From Planctomycetota bacterium (GTDB taxonomy: Bacteria; Planctomycetota; Planctomycetia; Pirellulales; Lacipirellulaceae): DNA of 43,922 nucleotides. The first letter of the stretch is position 1. Every line of letters starts with the position of its first letter. The stretch is from positions 1-43,922 of the forward strand of contig JAADGV010000048.1 in the NCBI GenBank assembly GCA_013152205.1, in the 5' to 3' direction. The notes beneath the pieces were generated by a model, which did not search any database, had not been told where the DNA came from, and saw only the letters and a program-made list of their open reading frames with translations. The position numbers and the translations under genes are program-made. Below are positions 35,913 through 43,922 of this stretch, one piece after another.

Positions 35913-38900
35913 ATGAGTGTTCTTGAAAGCTCGAATTACGACCGCGTAAACGACTACGGTTCGGTGAAGATCAGCTTGGCCCGACCGCACGATATTCGCA
36001 GTTGGTCTTTTGGCGAAGTGAAGAAGCCGGAGACGATTAACTATCGGACTTACCGTCCAGAAAAAGACGGGCTTTTTTGCGAACGTATTTTTGGTCCAGA
36101 AAAAGACTGGGAATGCGCGTGCGGCAAATATCGCGGCATGAAGTACAAGGGCATGATCTGCGACCGTTGTGGCGTGAAGGTCACTCACAGCCGAGTACGT
36201 CGCAAACGAATGGGTCACATCGAATTAGCTGCGCCGATCGTTCACATCTGGTTCTTCAAAGCGATGCCCAGCCGATTGGGTAGCTTGTTGGCAATGAAGA
36301 CCTCGAGCCTGGAAAAGGTAATTTATTTCCAGGATTACGTTGTTGTCGATCCGGGCGAGACACCGCTGCTAATGCGGCAATTGCTGACAGAAGAAGAGTA
36401 CCGTACTGCTCGTGAGCAGTATGGCGAGGGTGCGTTTGAAGCTCTGATGGGTGCTGAGGCGGTTCGCAAGCTGCTCAATTCGCTCGACTTGGTTAAGCTG
36501 TCCGAGGAATTGCGTCAAGATCTCAAGGAAACAGGCTCGAAGCAAAAGGCCAAAGATCTTATCGGTCGATTGAAGACGGTTGAAGCAATTCGAGACTCGG
36601 ATAACAAGCCGGAGTGGATGGTTCTGGATGTCATCCCTGTGATTCCGCCCGACTTGCGTCCGTTGGTTTTGCTCGACAGCGGCAACTTCGCCACGAGCGA
36701 TTTGAACGACCTCTATCGTCGTATTATCAACCGAAACAATCGGTTGAAGAAGCTAGTTGACCTGAATGCTCCGGAAGTCATTATCCGTAACGAAAAGCGG
36801 ATGTTGCAGCAATCCGTCGATGCATTGTTCGACAACAATCGTTGCAAGCGTCCGGTTCTTGGTAGCAGCAACCGACCGCTGAAATCGCTTACCGACATGA
36901 TCAAAGGTAAGCAGGGCCGATTCCGTGAAAACTTGCTAGGCAAGCGTGTCGACTACTCGGCACGTAGCGTGATCGTTGTCGGACCGCGTCTGAAGCTGCA
37001 TCAATGTGGTTTGCCAAAGAAGATTGCTTTGGAGCTATACCAACCATTCATCATTCGCCGGCTCAAGGAATTGGGTCATGCCGACACGATTAAGTCGGCA
37101 AAGAAAATGTTGGAGCGTAAGGACGAGGAAGTCTGGGATATTCTTGAAGACGTGATTGCCAATCATCCTGTGCTTCTCAACCGTGCTCCTACCCTTCACC
37201 GGATGGGTATCCAGGCATTCGAGCCGACGTTGGTCGAAGGAAACGCGATCAATCTCCATCCGCTAGTATGTAAAGGTTTCAACGCCGACTTCGATGGTGA
37301 CCAAATGGCGGTTCACTTGCCATTGTCGATTGAGGCCCAGGTTGAAGCGCATACGCTGATGATGAGTACGCATAACATCTTCAGCCCTTCCAACGGTGCT
37401 CCGATTATCAGTCCGTCGCAAGACGTCGTGATGGGTAGCTACTACCTGACCATGAACGTGCCCAACGCCAAGGGCGAAGGCATGATCTTCAGCTCGATGG
37501 AAGAGGTCGAGACTGCCTATGCCGCAGGCAAGGTAGGCACGCATGGAAAAATCAAAGTGAGATTGCCTCGCAATCGTTGCCTGCGTGATGAGATGGGCGA
37601 TAAGTCGAAGTATGGAGAGAGAATCGAGACAACCGTTGGGCGCGTGATCTTCAATATGATCTTGCCACACGGTATGCCGTTCTACAACGTCGCTTTGCGG
37701 TCGAGTGAGTTGGCAAAAGTAATTTCCGACTGCTACCAATTCGTTGGCCGACGTGCCACGATTGAGTTGCTCGACGACATGAATCAGCTTGGCTTCCGCC
37801 AAGCGACGCTAAGCGGATTGTCGTTCGGTACGGACGACCTGATCACGCCTGCCACCAAGGGCAAGATTATCGGCGATGCTGATAAGACCGTGTTGAAGTT
37901 CAACAAGCTTTTCATGCGTGGCGTAATTACCGAAGTCGAGCGTTACAATCAGGTGCTTGATGCTTGGACACACGCTCGCGAGCAGATTACGACCGAAATG
38001 ATGGCTGCCTTGGAAAGCGACTATCGAAAAGAGGGGTACGTCAACCCAATCTTCCTGATGGCCCATTCGGGTGCTCGTGGTGGTGTCGAGCAGATGCGTC
38101 AGCTTGGTGGTATGCGAGGTTTGATGGCCAAGCCGTCCGGCAAGATTATCGAGACGCCGATTAAGGCGAACTTCCGCGAAGGTCTCACCGTGCTTGAGTA
38201 CTTCAGTAGTACACACGGCGCACGTAAGGGTTTGGCCGACACGGCACTCAAGACGGCTGACTCCGGTTACTTGACTCGTAAGCTAGCCGACGTTGCTCAA
38301 AATGTCGTGGTGACGGCCGACGAATGTGGCACAACGCAGGGAATTACCAAGGGTATTCTCTATCGGGGTGAAAAGGTTGAAGTGAGCTTGGCAGATTCGA
38401 TCAAAGGTCGGGTGAGTCGCGCCAGTATCGTCAACCCAATTACCGACGAGGTGGTCGTTGCTGAGAACGCTATGATTACACTCGATATCGCGCAAAAAAT
38501 CGAAGAAATGGGGCTGGAAAAGATTCAAGTACGCAGCCCGATGACCTGCGATGCGACGCTAGGTATTTGCCGTGCTTGCTACGGCATGGACCTTTCCACC
38601 GGTTCGATGGTCGAAGAGGGAATGGCGGTTGGCATCATTGCCGCCCAGAGCATTGGCGAACCCGGTACACAGTTGACAATGCGTACCTTCCACATCGGTG
38701 GTGTTGGCCAGCGTGACGTGGAAGATAGCGACATCAAATCCAAGAAGGGTGGTATCGCTAAGTTTGCCCGCCTGAAGACCGTGCGAAACGAATCTGGTCA
38801 GCTAGTGGTCTTGGCTCGTAATGGCGAGATCGCCCTACTCGAAGAACGAGGGCGAGAAGTCGAGAAATATGAAATTCCGTCCGGAGCGGTTCTTAAAGTC

Positions 38901-40457
38901 GAAGAAAACGACGTCGTCAAACCTGGCGATGTTATTTGCGAGTGGGACCCACATAGTATCCCAATTATTGCCGAGACCGGTGGTAAGATCCGTTACGAGG
39001 ATCTGATCGATGGCGAGACGATCCGTGGTGAGTTGGACCCGAGTGGTAAAACTCGCTTTGTTGTCATCGAACACAAGGGCGACCTCCATCCACAGGTCGT
39101 GGTTGAAGATCCGAAAGATGGCAAGATTCTCGACTTCTACTACATGCCCGAGCGTGCTCACTTGGAAGTAGCTGAGGGCGATGTCATTGCGCCGGGTACG
39201 TTGGTCGCGAAGACACCCCGCGAAGCCTCGGGTACTCAAGATATTACGGGCGGTTTGCCTCGTGTTACCGAGATTTTCGAAGCTCGGAAGCCTAAAGACC
39301 CAGCTGTTATTGCTGAGATCGACGGGGTGGTTGAATTGCTTAGCGAGAAGAAGCGAGGCAAGCGATCAATTCTTGTTCGCAGCGAGACCGGCATCGAGCG
39401 TGAACATCTGGTGACGCACAGTAAGCATCTTCGAGTTCACGCGGGCGATTTTGTGCGTGCTGGCGAAGCACTAGTCGATGGCCCACTTGTGCCGCACGAT
39501 ATCCTTCGAATTTCGGGTGAGGAAGCGGTGCAGCAGTACCTGACTCGCGAAATTCAGAACGTCTATCGTAGCCAGCGTGTGGAAATCAACGACAAACATA
39601 TCGAAATTATCGTTTCACAGATGCTGGGTAAAGTACGAATCGAATCGCCGGGCGATACCGACCTGTTGCCTGGTAGCGTGATCGACAAGATTGATTTCCG
39701 AACGGCTAACGAAGCTCTGACGAAGTGCCTGCGAGTTACGCATCCAGGGGACAGCGACTTTAGCGAAAGCGCCATTGTGCCGAAGGATGTGCTTGAGCAG
39801 GCCAATGCACAAATCGAGGCCTTGGGTGGCGACATTGCCAAAGGGGCCAAGCCCAAAATGGCGACGGCCAGTACTCAATTGTTGGGTATCACGAAGGCGT
39901 CGGTCCAAAGTTCTAGCTTTATCTCGGCGGCCAGTTTCCAAGAGACAACCAAGGTGCTAACCGAGGCGGCTTTGGCCGGCAAGACGGACCACTTGGTGGG
40001 CCTCAAAGAGAACGTGATTCTCGGACATTTGATCCCAGCAGGAACGGGTTTCCGTTCGATCCAGAAATCGGAAGTTCGGATTCATCCAGCAGCTCTGCAA
40101 GAGCTGGCGGCTGAGAAAGAACGTGTACTGGAGCGGTCGTTCCCACTGCTCGAATCGGCTTTGCGGGGCACTTCCGATGGTGCCAGCAATGGAGAAAGTG
40201 CTACACCGCCAACGGGCGATCCTGTTGCCACCAGCAACGTACCGCCGAGCGGGTTGGATGCATTGCTTGGAGCAGGGGCAGAGGTGAGTCCGCCACCAGT
40301 GGAAATACCGACTGCGGAGGCACCCGCACCCGTGGTGCCAGAAGCACCGGTAGCCCCTGAAGCGGCGGCCCCAGAGCCACCAGCTTTTGAGGCTCCGCAG
40401 CCCACCGCGGAGGAGCCAGAAGCTCCAAGGCCAGACGAAGCCGGGCCGGGTCTGTAA
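35913..40457 (+). CDS. rpoC: DNA-directed RNA polymerase subunit beta'
   Basis: RpoC carries the catalytic magnesium. Seen motifs: the N-terminal zinc site C68, C70, C83 and C86 ('[20 protein letters not shown]'), the active site '[12 protein letters not shown]' with D459, D461 and D463, the bridge-helix region ('[17 protein letters not shown]'), and a second zinc site ('[13 protein letters not shown]'). '[20 protein letters not shown]' and '[17 protein letters not shown]' are in place. Length is 1514 against 1407 in E. coli. The family part ends near residue 1420, after which about 95 residues are Pro/Ala/Glu/Gly-rich ('[20 protein letters not shown]'). The start is ATG 35913 with GAGGAG at 35901. 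rpsL follows after 103 nt, so rpoBC and the str operon are joined. Confidence 0.97.
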   Translation: MSVLESSNYDRVNDYGSVKISLARPHDIRSWSFGEVKKPETINYRTYRPEKDGLFCERIFGPEKDWECACGKYRGMKYKGMICDRCGVKVTHSRVRRKRMGHIELAAPIVHIWFFKAMPSRLGSLLAMKTSSLEKVIYFQDYVVVDPGETPLLMRQLLTEEEYRTAREQYGEGAFEALMGAEAVRKLLNSLDLVKLSEELRQDLKETGSKQKAKDLIGRLKTVEAIRDSDNKPEWMVLDVIPVIPPDLRPLVLLDSGNFATSDLNDLYRRIINRNNRLKKLVDLNAPEVIIRNEKRMLQQSVDALFDNNRCKRPVLGSSNRPLKSLTDMIKGKQGRFRENLLGKRVDYSARSVIVVGPRLKLHQCGLPKKIALELYQPFIIRRLKELGHADTIKSAKKMLERKDEEVWDILEDVIANHPVLLNRAPTLHRMGIQAFEPTLVEGNAINLHPLVCKGFNADFDGDQMAVHLPLSIEAQVEAHTLMMSTHNIFSPSNGAPIISPSQDVVMGSYYLTMNVPNAKGEGMIFSSMEEVETAYAAGKVGTHGKIKVRLPRNRCLRDEMGDKSKYGERIETTVGRVIFNMILPHGMPFYNVALRSSELAKVISDCYQFVGRRATIELLDDMNQLGFRQATLSGLSFGTDDLITPATKGKIIGDADKTVLKFNKLFMRGVITEVERYNQVLDAWTHAREQITTEMMAALESDYRKEGYVNPIFLMAHSGARGGVEQMRQLGGMRGLMAKPSGKIIETPIKANFREGLTVLEYFSSTHGARKGLADTALKTADSGYLTRKLADVAQNVVVTADECGTTQGITKGILYRGEKVEVSLADSIKGRVSRASIVNPITDEVVVAENAMITLDIAQKIEEMGLEKIQVRSPMTCDATLGICRACYGMDLSTGSMVEEGMAVGIIAAQSIGEPGTQLTMRTFHIGGVGQRDVEDSDIKSKKGGIAKFARLKTVRNESGQLVVLARNGEIALLEERGREVEKYEIPSGAVLKVEENDVVKPGDVICEWDPHSIPIIAETGGKIRYEDLIDGETIRGELDPSGKTRFVVIEHKGDLHPQVVVEDPKDGKILDFYYMPERAHLEVAEGDVIAPGTLVAKTPREASGTQDITGGLPRVTEIFEARKPKDPAVIAEIDGVVELLSEKKRGKRSILVRSETGIEREHLVTHSKHLRVHAGDFVRAGEALVDGPLVPHDILRISGEEAVQQYLTREIQNVYRSQRVEINDKHIEIIVSQMLGKVRIESPGDTDLLPGSVIDKIDFRTANEALTKCLRVTHPGDSDFSESAIVPKDVLEQANAQIEALGGDIAKGAKPKMATASTQLLGITKASVQSSSFISAASFQETTKVLTEAALAGKTDHLVGLKENVILGHLIPAGTGFRSIQKSEVRIHPAALQELAAEKERVLERSFPLLESALRGTSDGASNGESATPPTGDPVATSNVPPSGLDALLGAGAEVSPPPVEIPTAEAPAPVVPEAPVAPEAAAPEPPAFEAPQPTAEEPEAPRPDEAGPGL

Positions 40458-40487
40458 TAATTGGCTCACCCAGATAGAAGCGTGCAG

Positions 40488-40515
40488 TTGACACCTCGGC
40501 TGGGCGCGGTAAATT
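40488..40515 (+). promoter_or_regulatory. Candidate sigma-70 promoter before rpsL
   Basis: TTGACA (40488-40493), a 16-nt spacer and TAAATT (40510-40515) lie 45 nt before the rpsL start. The -35 box is a perfect match, the -10 box four of six. It would let rpsL-rpsG be transcribed apart from rpoBC. Confidence 0.5.
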
Positions 40516-40560
40516 GATTGGTTCAACACATACCAACGAGACATCCCCAAAGCGATTTCA

Positions 40561-40929
40561 ATGCCCACAATTAACCAACTCGTCAAGAAGAGCCGAAAGG
40601 CGAAGCGCAAGTTCAGCAAATCGCCAGTGCTTGCCAAATGCCCGCAAAAGCGAGGCGTTTGCCTGCAGGTTCGTACGATGACCCCGAAGAAGCCAAACTC
40701 TGCCCTACGGAAAATCACGCGTGTGCGGCTTTCTAATGGCAAAGAGGTGACGGTCTATATTCCCGGCGAAGGCCATACGTTGCAGGAACACAGCATCGTG
40801 TTGGTCCGAGGGGGTCGAGTCCGCGATCTTCCTGGTGTGCGTTACCAAGTCGTCCGAGGAGCACTGGATACCCTTGGGGTTGAAGGTCGCAAGCAGTCCC
40901 GTAGCCGTTACGGTACGAAGAAGAGTTAA
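40561..40929 (+). CDS. rpsL: 30S ribosomal protein S12
   Basis: S12 lies at the decoding centre and controls accuracy. The 122 residues are standard ('[20 protein letters not shown]', '[20 protein letters not shown]'). Numbering is collinear with E. coli: K43 is kept, but position 88 is Arg where E. coli has Lys. K88R is a known streptomycin-resistance change in E. coli and Mycobacterium tuberculosis, so this organism may be naturally resistant. First gene of the str group; rpsG follows after 95 nt that hold the inverted 'gctgacagctaaccgttgac' type repeat. Confidence 0.98.
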   Translation: MPTINQLVKKSRKAKRKFSKSPVLAKCPQKRGVCLQVRTMTPKKPNSALRKITRVRLSNGKEVTVYIPGEGHTLQEHSIVLVRGGRVRDLPGVRYQVVRGALDTLGVEGRKQSRSRYGTKKS

Positions 40930-41024
40930 GTAGCATAAAGCACTCAGTTGTCAGCACTTTGTTGTCAGCTTTTTCAATCAAAATCCCAGATCGCTGACAG
41001 CTAACCGTTGACAGCTCCACCGCT

Positions 41025-41495
41025 ATGGCACGAATAACCGCCAGTCGTAAACAGTTGAAGCCCGACCCGAAGTTTGGATCGCTTTTGGCTGGTAAGTTTA
41101 TCAATTGCCTGATGCACGATGGCAAAAAAAGTGTTGCTCAGGGCGTTTTTTACGATGCCTTGGATATCATCAAAGAGCGTGTTCCGGAGGAAGAGCCGAT
41201 CGAGGTCTTCACTCAGGCCGTCGAAAACGTCAAACCTGGTATTGAAGTTCGCTCGAAGCGAGTCGGTGGTGCTGCCTATCAGGTGCCGATGCAAGTGAAT
41301 CGCGTTCGTCAACAGTCGCTGGCTTTCCGTTGGATCCTGATGGCCGTACGCGACAAGAAGGGACGGCCCACTGCCCAAAAATTGGCTGACGAGTTGGCAG
41401 CAGCCTTCAAGCGTGAAGGTGCTGCGATGACTCGTCGCGAGAATGTGCATCGCATGGCCGATGCAAACAAAGCATTTGCCCATTTTGCTTGGTAA
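41025..41495 (+). CDS. rpsG: 30S ribosomal protein S7
   Basis: S7 starts assembly of the 30S head and lines the E site. The 156 residues show '[20 protein letters not shown]' and '[10 protein letters not shown]', then '[20 protein letters not shown]' and the C-terminal '[20 protein letters not shown]'. Length matches the family. A terminator follows, so fusA is probably not in the same transcript in full. Confidence 0.98.
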   Translation: MARITASRKQLKPDPKFGSLLAGKFINCLMHDGKKSVAQGVFYDALDIIKERVPEEEPIEVFTQAVENVKPGIEVRSKRVGGAAYQVPMQVNRVRQQSLAFRWILMAVRDKKGRPTAQKLADELAAAFKREGAAMTRRENVHRMADANKAFAHFAW

Positions 41496-41504
41496 TACGG
41501 AGTC

Positions 41505-41568
41505 AAAAGCCAAGTGCCAGTGGCCGGGGTTCAAAGAGATCCTTGGTTTCCAGCACTTGGCTTTTTTT
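41505..41568 (+). terminator. Intrinsic terminator between rpsG and fusA
   Basis: AAAAGCCAAGTGC (41505-41517) and GCACTTGGCTTTT (41553-41565) form a 13-bp stem, followed by TTT. The loop is about 35 nt and can pair further. It lies in the 135-nt gap between rpsG and fusA, which normally are one operon. Confidence 0.75.
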
Positions 41569-41630
41569 GTGCGCTGAACGTAAAGGCGTCGGTAATCGTG
41601 GGCCAAATACTGCTGACGGTTTGAATAACT

Positions 41631-43745
41631 ATGGCCAAAGATCTCACCAAGCTTCGCAACCTAGGCATCATTGCCCATATCGATGCGGGCAAGACCACCG
41701 TCACCGAGCGGATGTTGTATGTTTCTGGCACCAAGCACCGAGCGGGTGAAGTTGACCGAGGGACGACAACAACCGACGACGATGCCGAGGAGGCGGAGCG
41801 GGGCATCACGATCTATTCGGCTTGCGTGACGTTCTCTTGGAACGATGTCGATATCAATCTGATTGATACGCCCGGGCACGTCGACTTCACTGCGGAAGTA
41901 GAGCGCAGCTTGCGCGTGTTAGACGGAGCGGTGATCGTCTTTAGCGCGCGCGAGGGGGTCGAAGCGCAGAGCGAAACCGTCTGGCGACAGGCGAATAAAT
42001 ACAATGTTGCCCGCTTGGCTTTTATCAATAAGCTAGATCGCGAAGGAGCCGATTTCGAGTCGGTTTTTAAGGAGATCAAAGACCGGCTGGATGCCAGGCC
42101 TGTGGCCCTGCAGATACCAGTCGGCCAGGGGCCTGCGCACATCGAGAATTCGTTCCGTGGCATCATCGATCTGGTGAACGAGCGGATGCTTGTCTTTCCC
42201 GAGGGGAAAGAGGGGCGCGAGGTGCTGGTCGAGAAGATACCAGAGGATCTTGCAGATGAGGCAGCGGTTTGGCGAGAGGAGCTTATTGGTGAGCTTTCAA
42301 ACTATAGCGACGAGTTAATGGAGCTTGCGTTGGCTGAGGAGCCTATCCCCGCCAAGCTGATTCATCGCGTGGTTCGAGAGGCAACCGTGCATCAGCAGAT
42401 TCAGCCGGTCCTTTGCGGCTCGGCTTTGCATGGGGTGGGGGTGCAGCCGTTGCTTGATGCCGTGGCGGCCTATCTGCCGAATCCCCAGGAAATGCCTCCG
42501 GTCGAAGGCATCGACCCTATCGGCAAGGCGAAAACAAAAGGCAAAAGCAAAAAAACACCTGACGAGCCGGTGAAGATTTATCGCAAGCCGGTTGTCGACG
42601 AGCCTTTTAGCGCGTTGGTTTTCAAAATCTTGCCCTACAAAACGGGCGACCTGAGTTGGGTGCGCATTTACTCTGGCAAACTGGCTGGCAACAGTCGTGT
42701 GTTGAATTCGGGGCGCGACAAAAAAGAGAACGTCGCGCAGCTTTGGCAGATTCACGCCAGTAAGAAGGACGAGCAGTTGCAGTCGGCACAGGCTGGCGAC
42801 ATCGTCGGCATCATCGGTCTGCGTGAATCGGTAACCGGGGATACGTTGTGTGATTCGCGTGAGCCAATTTTGCTCGAGTCGATCGAATTCCCCGAGACGG
42901 TGATTTCGATGGCAATCGAGCCTGAAAGCACCGCAGACAAGAAAAAATTATCTGACGCCCTGGATATGCTTCGCAAGCAAGACCCGACCTTTACGGCCAA
43001 CGAAAATGAAGAGACAGGCCAAACGCTGATCGGCGGTATGGGCGAATTGCATTTAGAAGTGATTCAACATCGGCTGGAACGTGATTTCAAGTTGAATGTG
43101 AAAGTTCATAACCCGCGAGTGAGTTACCGCGAGACGATCAAAGAAGCGGTGGAAGTCGAGGGCGTATGCAACCGGCAGATCAACGGAGTGCAACACACGG
43201 CAAAAGTGAAATTGCGCGTTGAACCGTTTGAAACTCGTGGCGGTGGGGTGATGATCAGCAATTCGCTTGAGCATGGTTTGCCGAACGAGATGCTTACCAT
43301 CGTGCTTGAGGAGTTGGAGACGGCGGGCCAAGGTGGCGGGGTGCTTGGCTTTCCGTTGATGCGGGTCAAGGCCACTTTGCTTAGCGGGAAAATGCACGAG
43401 ACCGATTCCACTGACGTTGCTTTTCGCATGGCAGCGAACCTTGCGCTGGATGCCGGTTTGCGAAAAGCGGGCACCGTGTTGCTCGAACCGATTATGAAGC
43501 TAGAGATTAGCACCCCCGACGAGCACGTTGGCGACTTGGTGGGCGACTTGCAGCAGCGTCGGGCAATCATTCACCAAACCCAAAGTCGCGGTACCCTAAC
43601 CGTCCTTCATGCCGATGCTCCGCTTGCTGAGTTGTTTGGCTATTCCAGCGCGATGCGGAGTCTCAGTCAGGGTCGGGCCAGTTGTTCGATGACCCCTACC
43701 GACTATGCGGCTGCGCCGGATGAGGTGTTGCGGCGGTTTTTGTAA
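41631..43745 (+). CDS. fusA: Elongation factor G
   Basis: EF-G drives translocation, and with RRF ribosome recycling. The 704 residues carry G1 'AHIDAGKT' (15-22), G3 'DTPGH' (79-83) and G4 'NKLD' (133-136; the usual form is NKMD), and later domains III-V ('GGMGELHLEVIQHRLERDF', 'GQGGGVLGFPLMRVKATLLS', 'QGRASCSM'). Switch I reads 'GTTTTDDDAEEAERGIT' (44-60) where classical EF-G has the ATMDWMEQEQERGIT pattern. Between domains I and II there is a Lys-rich linker with six Lys in 299-308. Both points suggest a branch other than classical EF-G1, although it sits in the str operon. A terminator lies before it, so it needs its own promoter. Confidence 0.95.
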   Translation: MAKDLTKLRNLGIIAHIDAGKTTVTERMLYVSGTKHRAGEVDRGTTTTDDDAEEAERGITIYSACVTFSWNDVDINLIDTPGHVDFTAEVERSLRVLDGAVIVFSAREGVEAQSETVWRQANKYNVARLAFINKLDREGADFESVFKEIKDRLDARPVALQIPVGQGPAHIENSFRGIIDLVNERMLVFPEGKEGREVLVEKIPEDLADEAAVWREELIGELSNYSDELMELALAEEPIPAKLIHRVVREATVHQQIQPVLCGSALHGVGVQPLLDAVAAYLPNPQEMPPVEGIDPIGKAKTKGKSKKTPDEPVKIYRKPVVDEPFSALVFKILPYKTGDLSWVRIYSGKLAGNSRVLNSGRDKKENVAQLWQIHASKKDEQLQSAQAGDIVGIIGLRESVTGDTLCDSREPILLESIEFPETVISMAIEPESTADKKKLSDALDMLRKQDPTFTANENEETGQTLIGGMGELHLEVIQHRLERDFKLNVKVHNPRVSYRETIKEAVEVEGVCNRQINGVQHTAKVKLRVEPFETRGGGVMISNSLEHGLPNEMLTIVLEELETAGQGGGVLGFPLMRVKATLLSGKMHETDSTDVAFRMAANLALDAGLRKAGTVLLEPIMKLEISTPDEHVGDLVGDLQQRRAIIHQTQSRGTLTVLHADAPLAELFGYSSAMRSLSQGRASCSMTPTDYAAAPDEVLRRFL

Positions 43746-43922
43746 TCGTTATGGGGTTTTTCTGGCCAGGATGCCCTGCCCGTGGGCGATGCGATATAAA
43801 TGTACACTAGGTAGTCGACCCTGCCAAATCCTCGACGTGCTACAAATAGCGGGTGCATAATTTGTTCGCGGGCGCTATAATTTGCCAAGTTTTGATTCCT
43901 TTGGTTCCGAAAGCTGGCAAAT
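43746..43922. other. Gap at the window's right edge
   Basis: The rest after fusA holds no gene. A TATAAT hexamer occurs at 43876-43881 without a good -35 box, so a promoter reading out of the window on the plus strand is possible but weak. Confidence 0.4.

Overview
The window looks like chromosome from a planctomycete, most likely Pirellulales-like. The evidence is: two secreted proteins with PEP-CTERM sorting tails, one of them also carrying a dockerin; an abundance of planctomycete-style lineage proteins (PQQ-propeller protein, neutral-ceramidase-like protein, thioredoxin-like protein without CXXC, TrhP/U32); a sigma factor with extra helix-turn-helix domains in front of its sigma regions; and wide intergenic gaps filled with small dispersed palindromes. 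No phage, CRISPR array, intact insertion sequence or replication origin was seen. The species cannot be named from the sequence alone.

Left part (1-13.4 kb), mixed metabolism. After about 1.2 kb without a convincing gene come a PadR regulator and an overlapping membrane protein. Next is an LPS block on the plus strand: kdsD, kdsC and a 1004-residue protein with one N-terminal membrane anchor and OstA/LptA-like stretches. It stands where E. coli has lptC-lptA, so it may be an enlarged transport-bridge protein. Then follow a divergent esterase, a GT4 glycosyltransferase, glgC (ADP-glucose synthesis for glycogen), a membrane-anchored esterase and, on the minus strand, a secreted thioredoxin-like/CAP-like protein.

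Middle part (13.7-25.6 kb), secreted proteins and regulation. It holds a PQQ-like beta-propeller, a small antitoxin-like protein, a ceramidase-like protein, trhP (minus), a secreted protein of unknown function (minus), the multi-HTH sigma factor followed by a strong UUCG terminator, a PEP-CTERM protein and a matrixin metalloprotease with dockerin and PEP-CTERM tail.

Right part (25.8-43.9 kb), core translation and transcription, all on the plus strand: trnT(TGT)-trnY(GTA)-trnG(TCC)-trnT(GGT)-tuf-trnW(CCA)-secE-nusG-rplK-rplA-rplJ-rplL-rpoB-rpoC-rpsL-rpsG-fusA. The start of this block matches the E. coli thrU-tyrU-glyT-thrT-tufB-secE-nusG-rplKAJL-rpoBC order, and it runs straight into the str operon. 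Local oddities are a 96-residue acidic extension on NusG, a Pro/Ala/Glu-rich tail on RpoC, Arg at position 88 of S12, an EF-G with a non-classical switch I and a Lys-rich linker, and hairpins between rplL and rpoB and between rpsG and fusA.

The gaps carry several repeat families that recur within the window: a 120-bp MITE-like inverted-repeat element (two copies, 109/120 identical), a 26-nt hairpin (three copies, one with a compensatory base-pair change), a 65-nt element with a 'gttagcggtggcggccac' core (five sites), a REP-like 'cgcgtccattcgcg' motif and one nested palindrome of about 360 bp. The clearest candidates for something little described are the LptC/LptA-position giant, the multi-HTH sigma factor and these repeat families.
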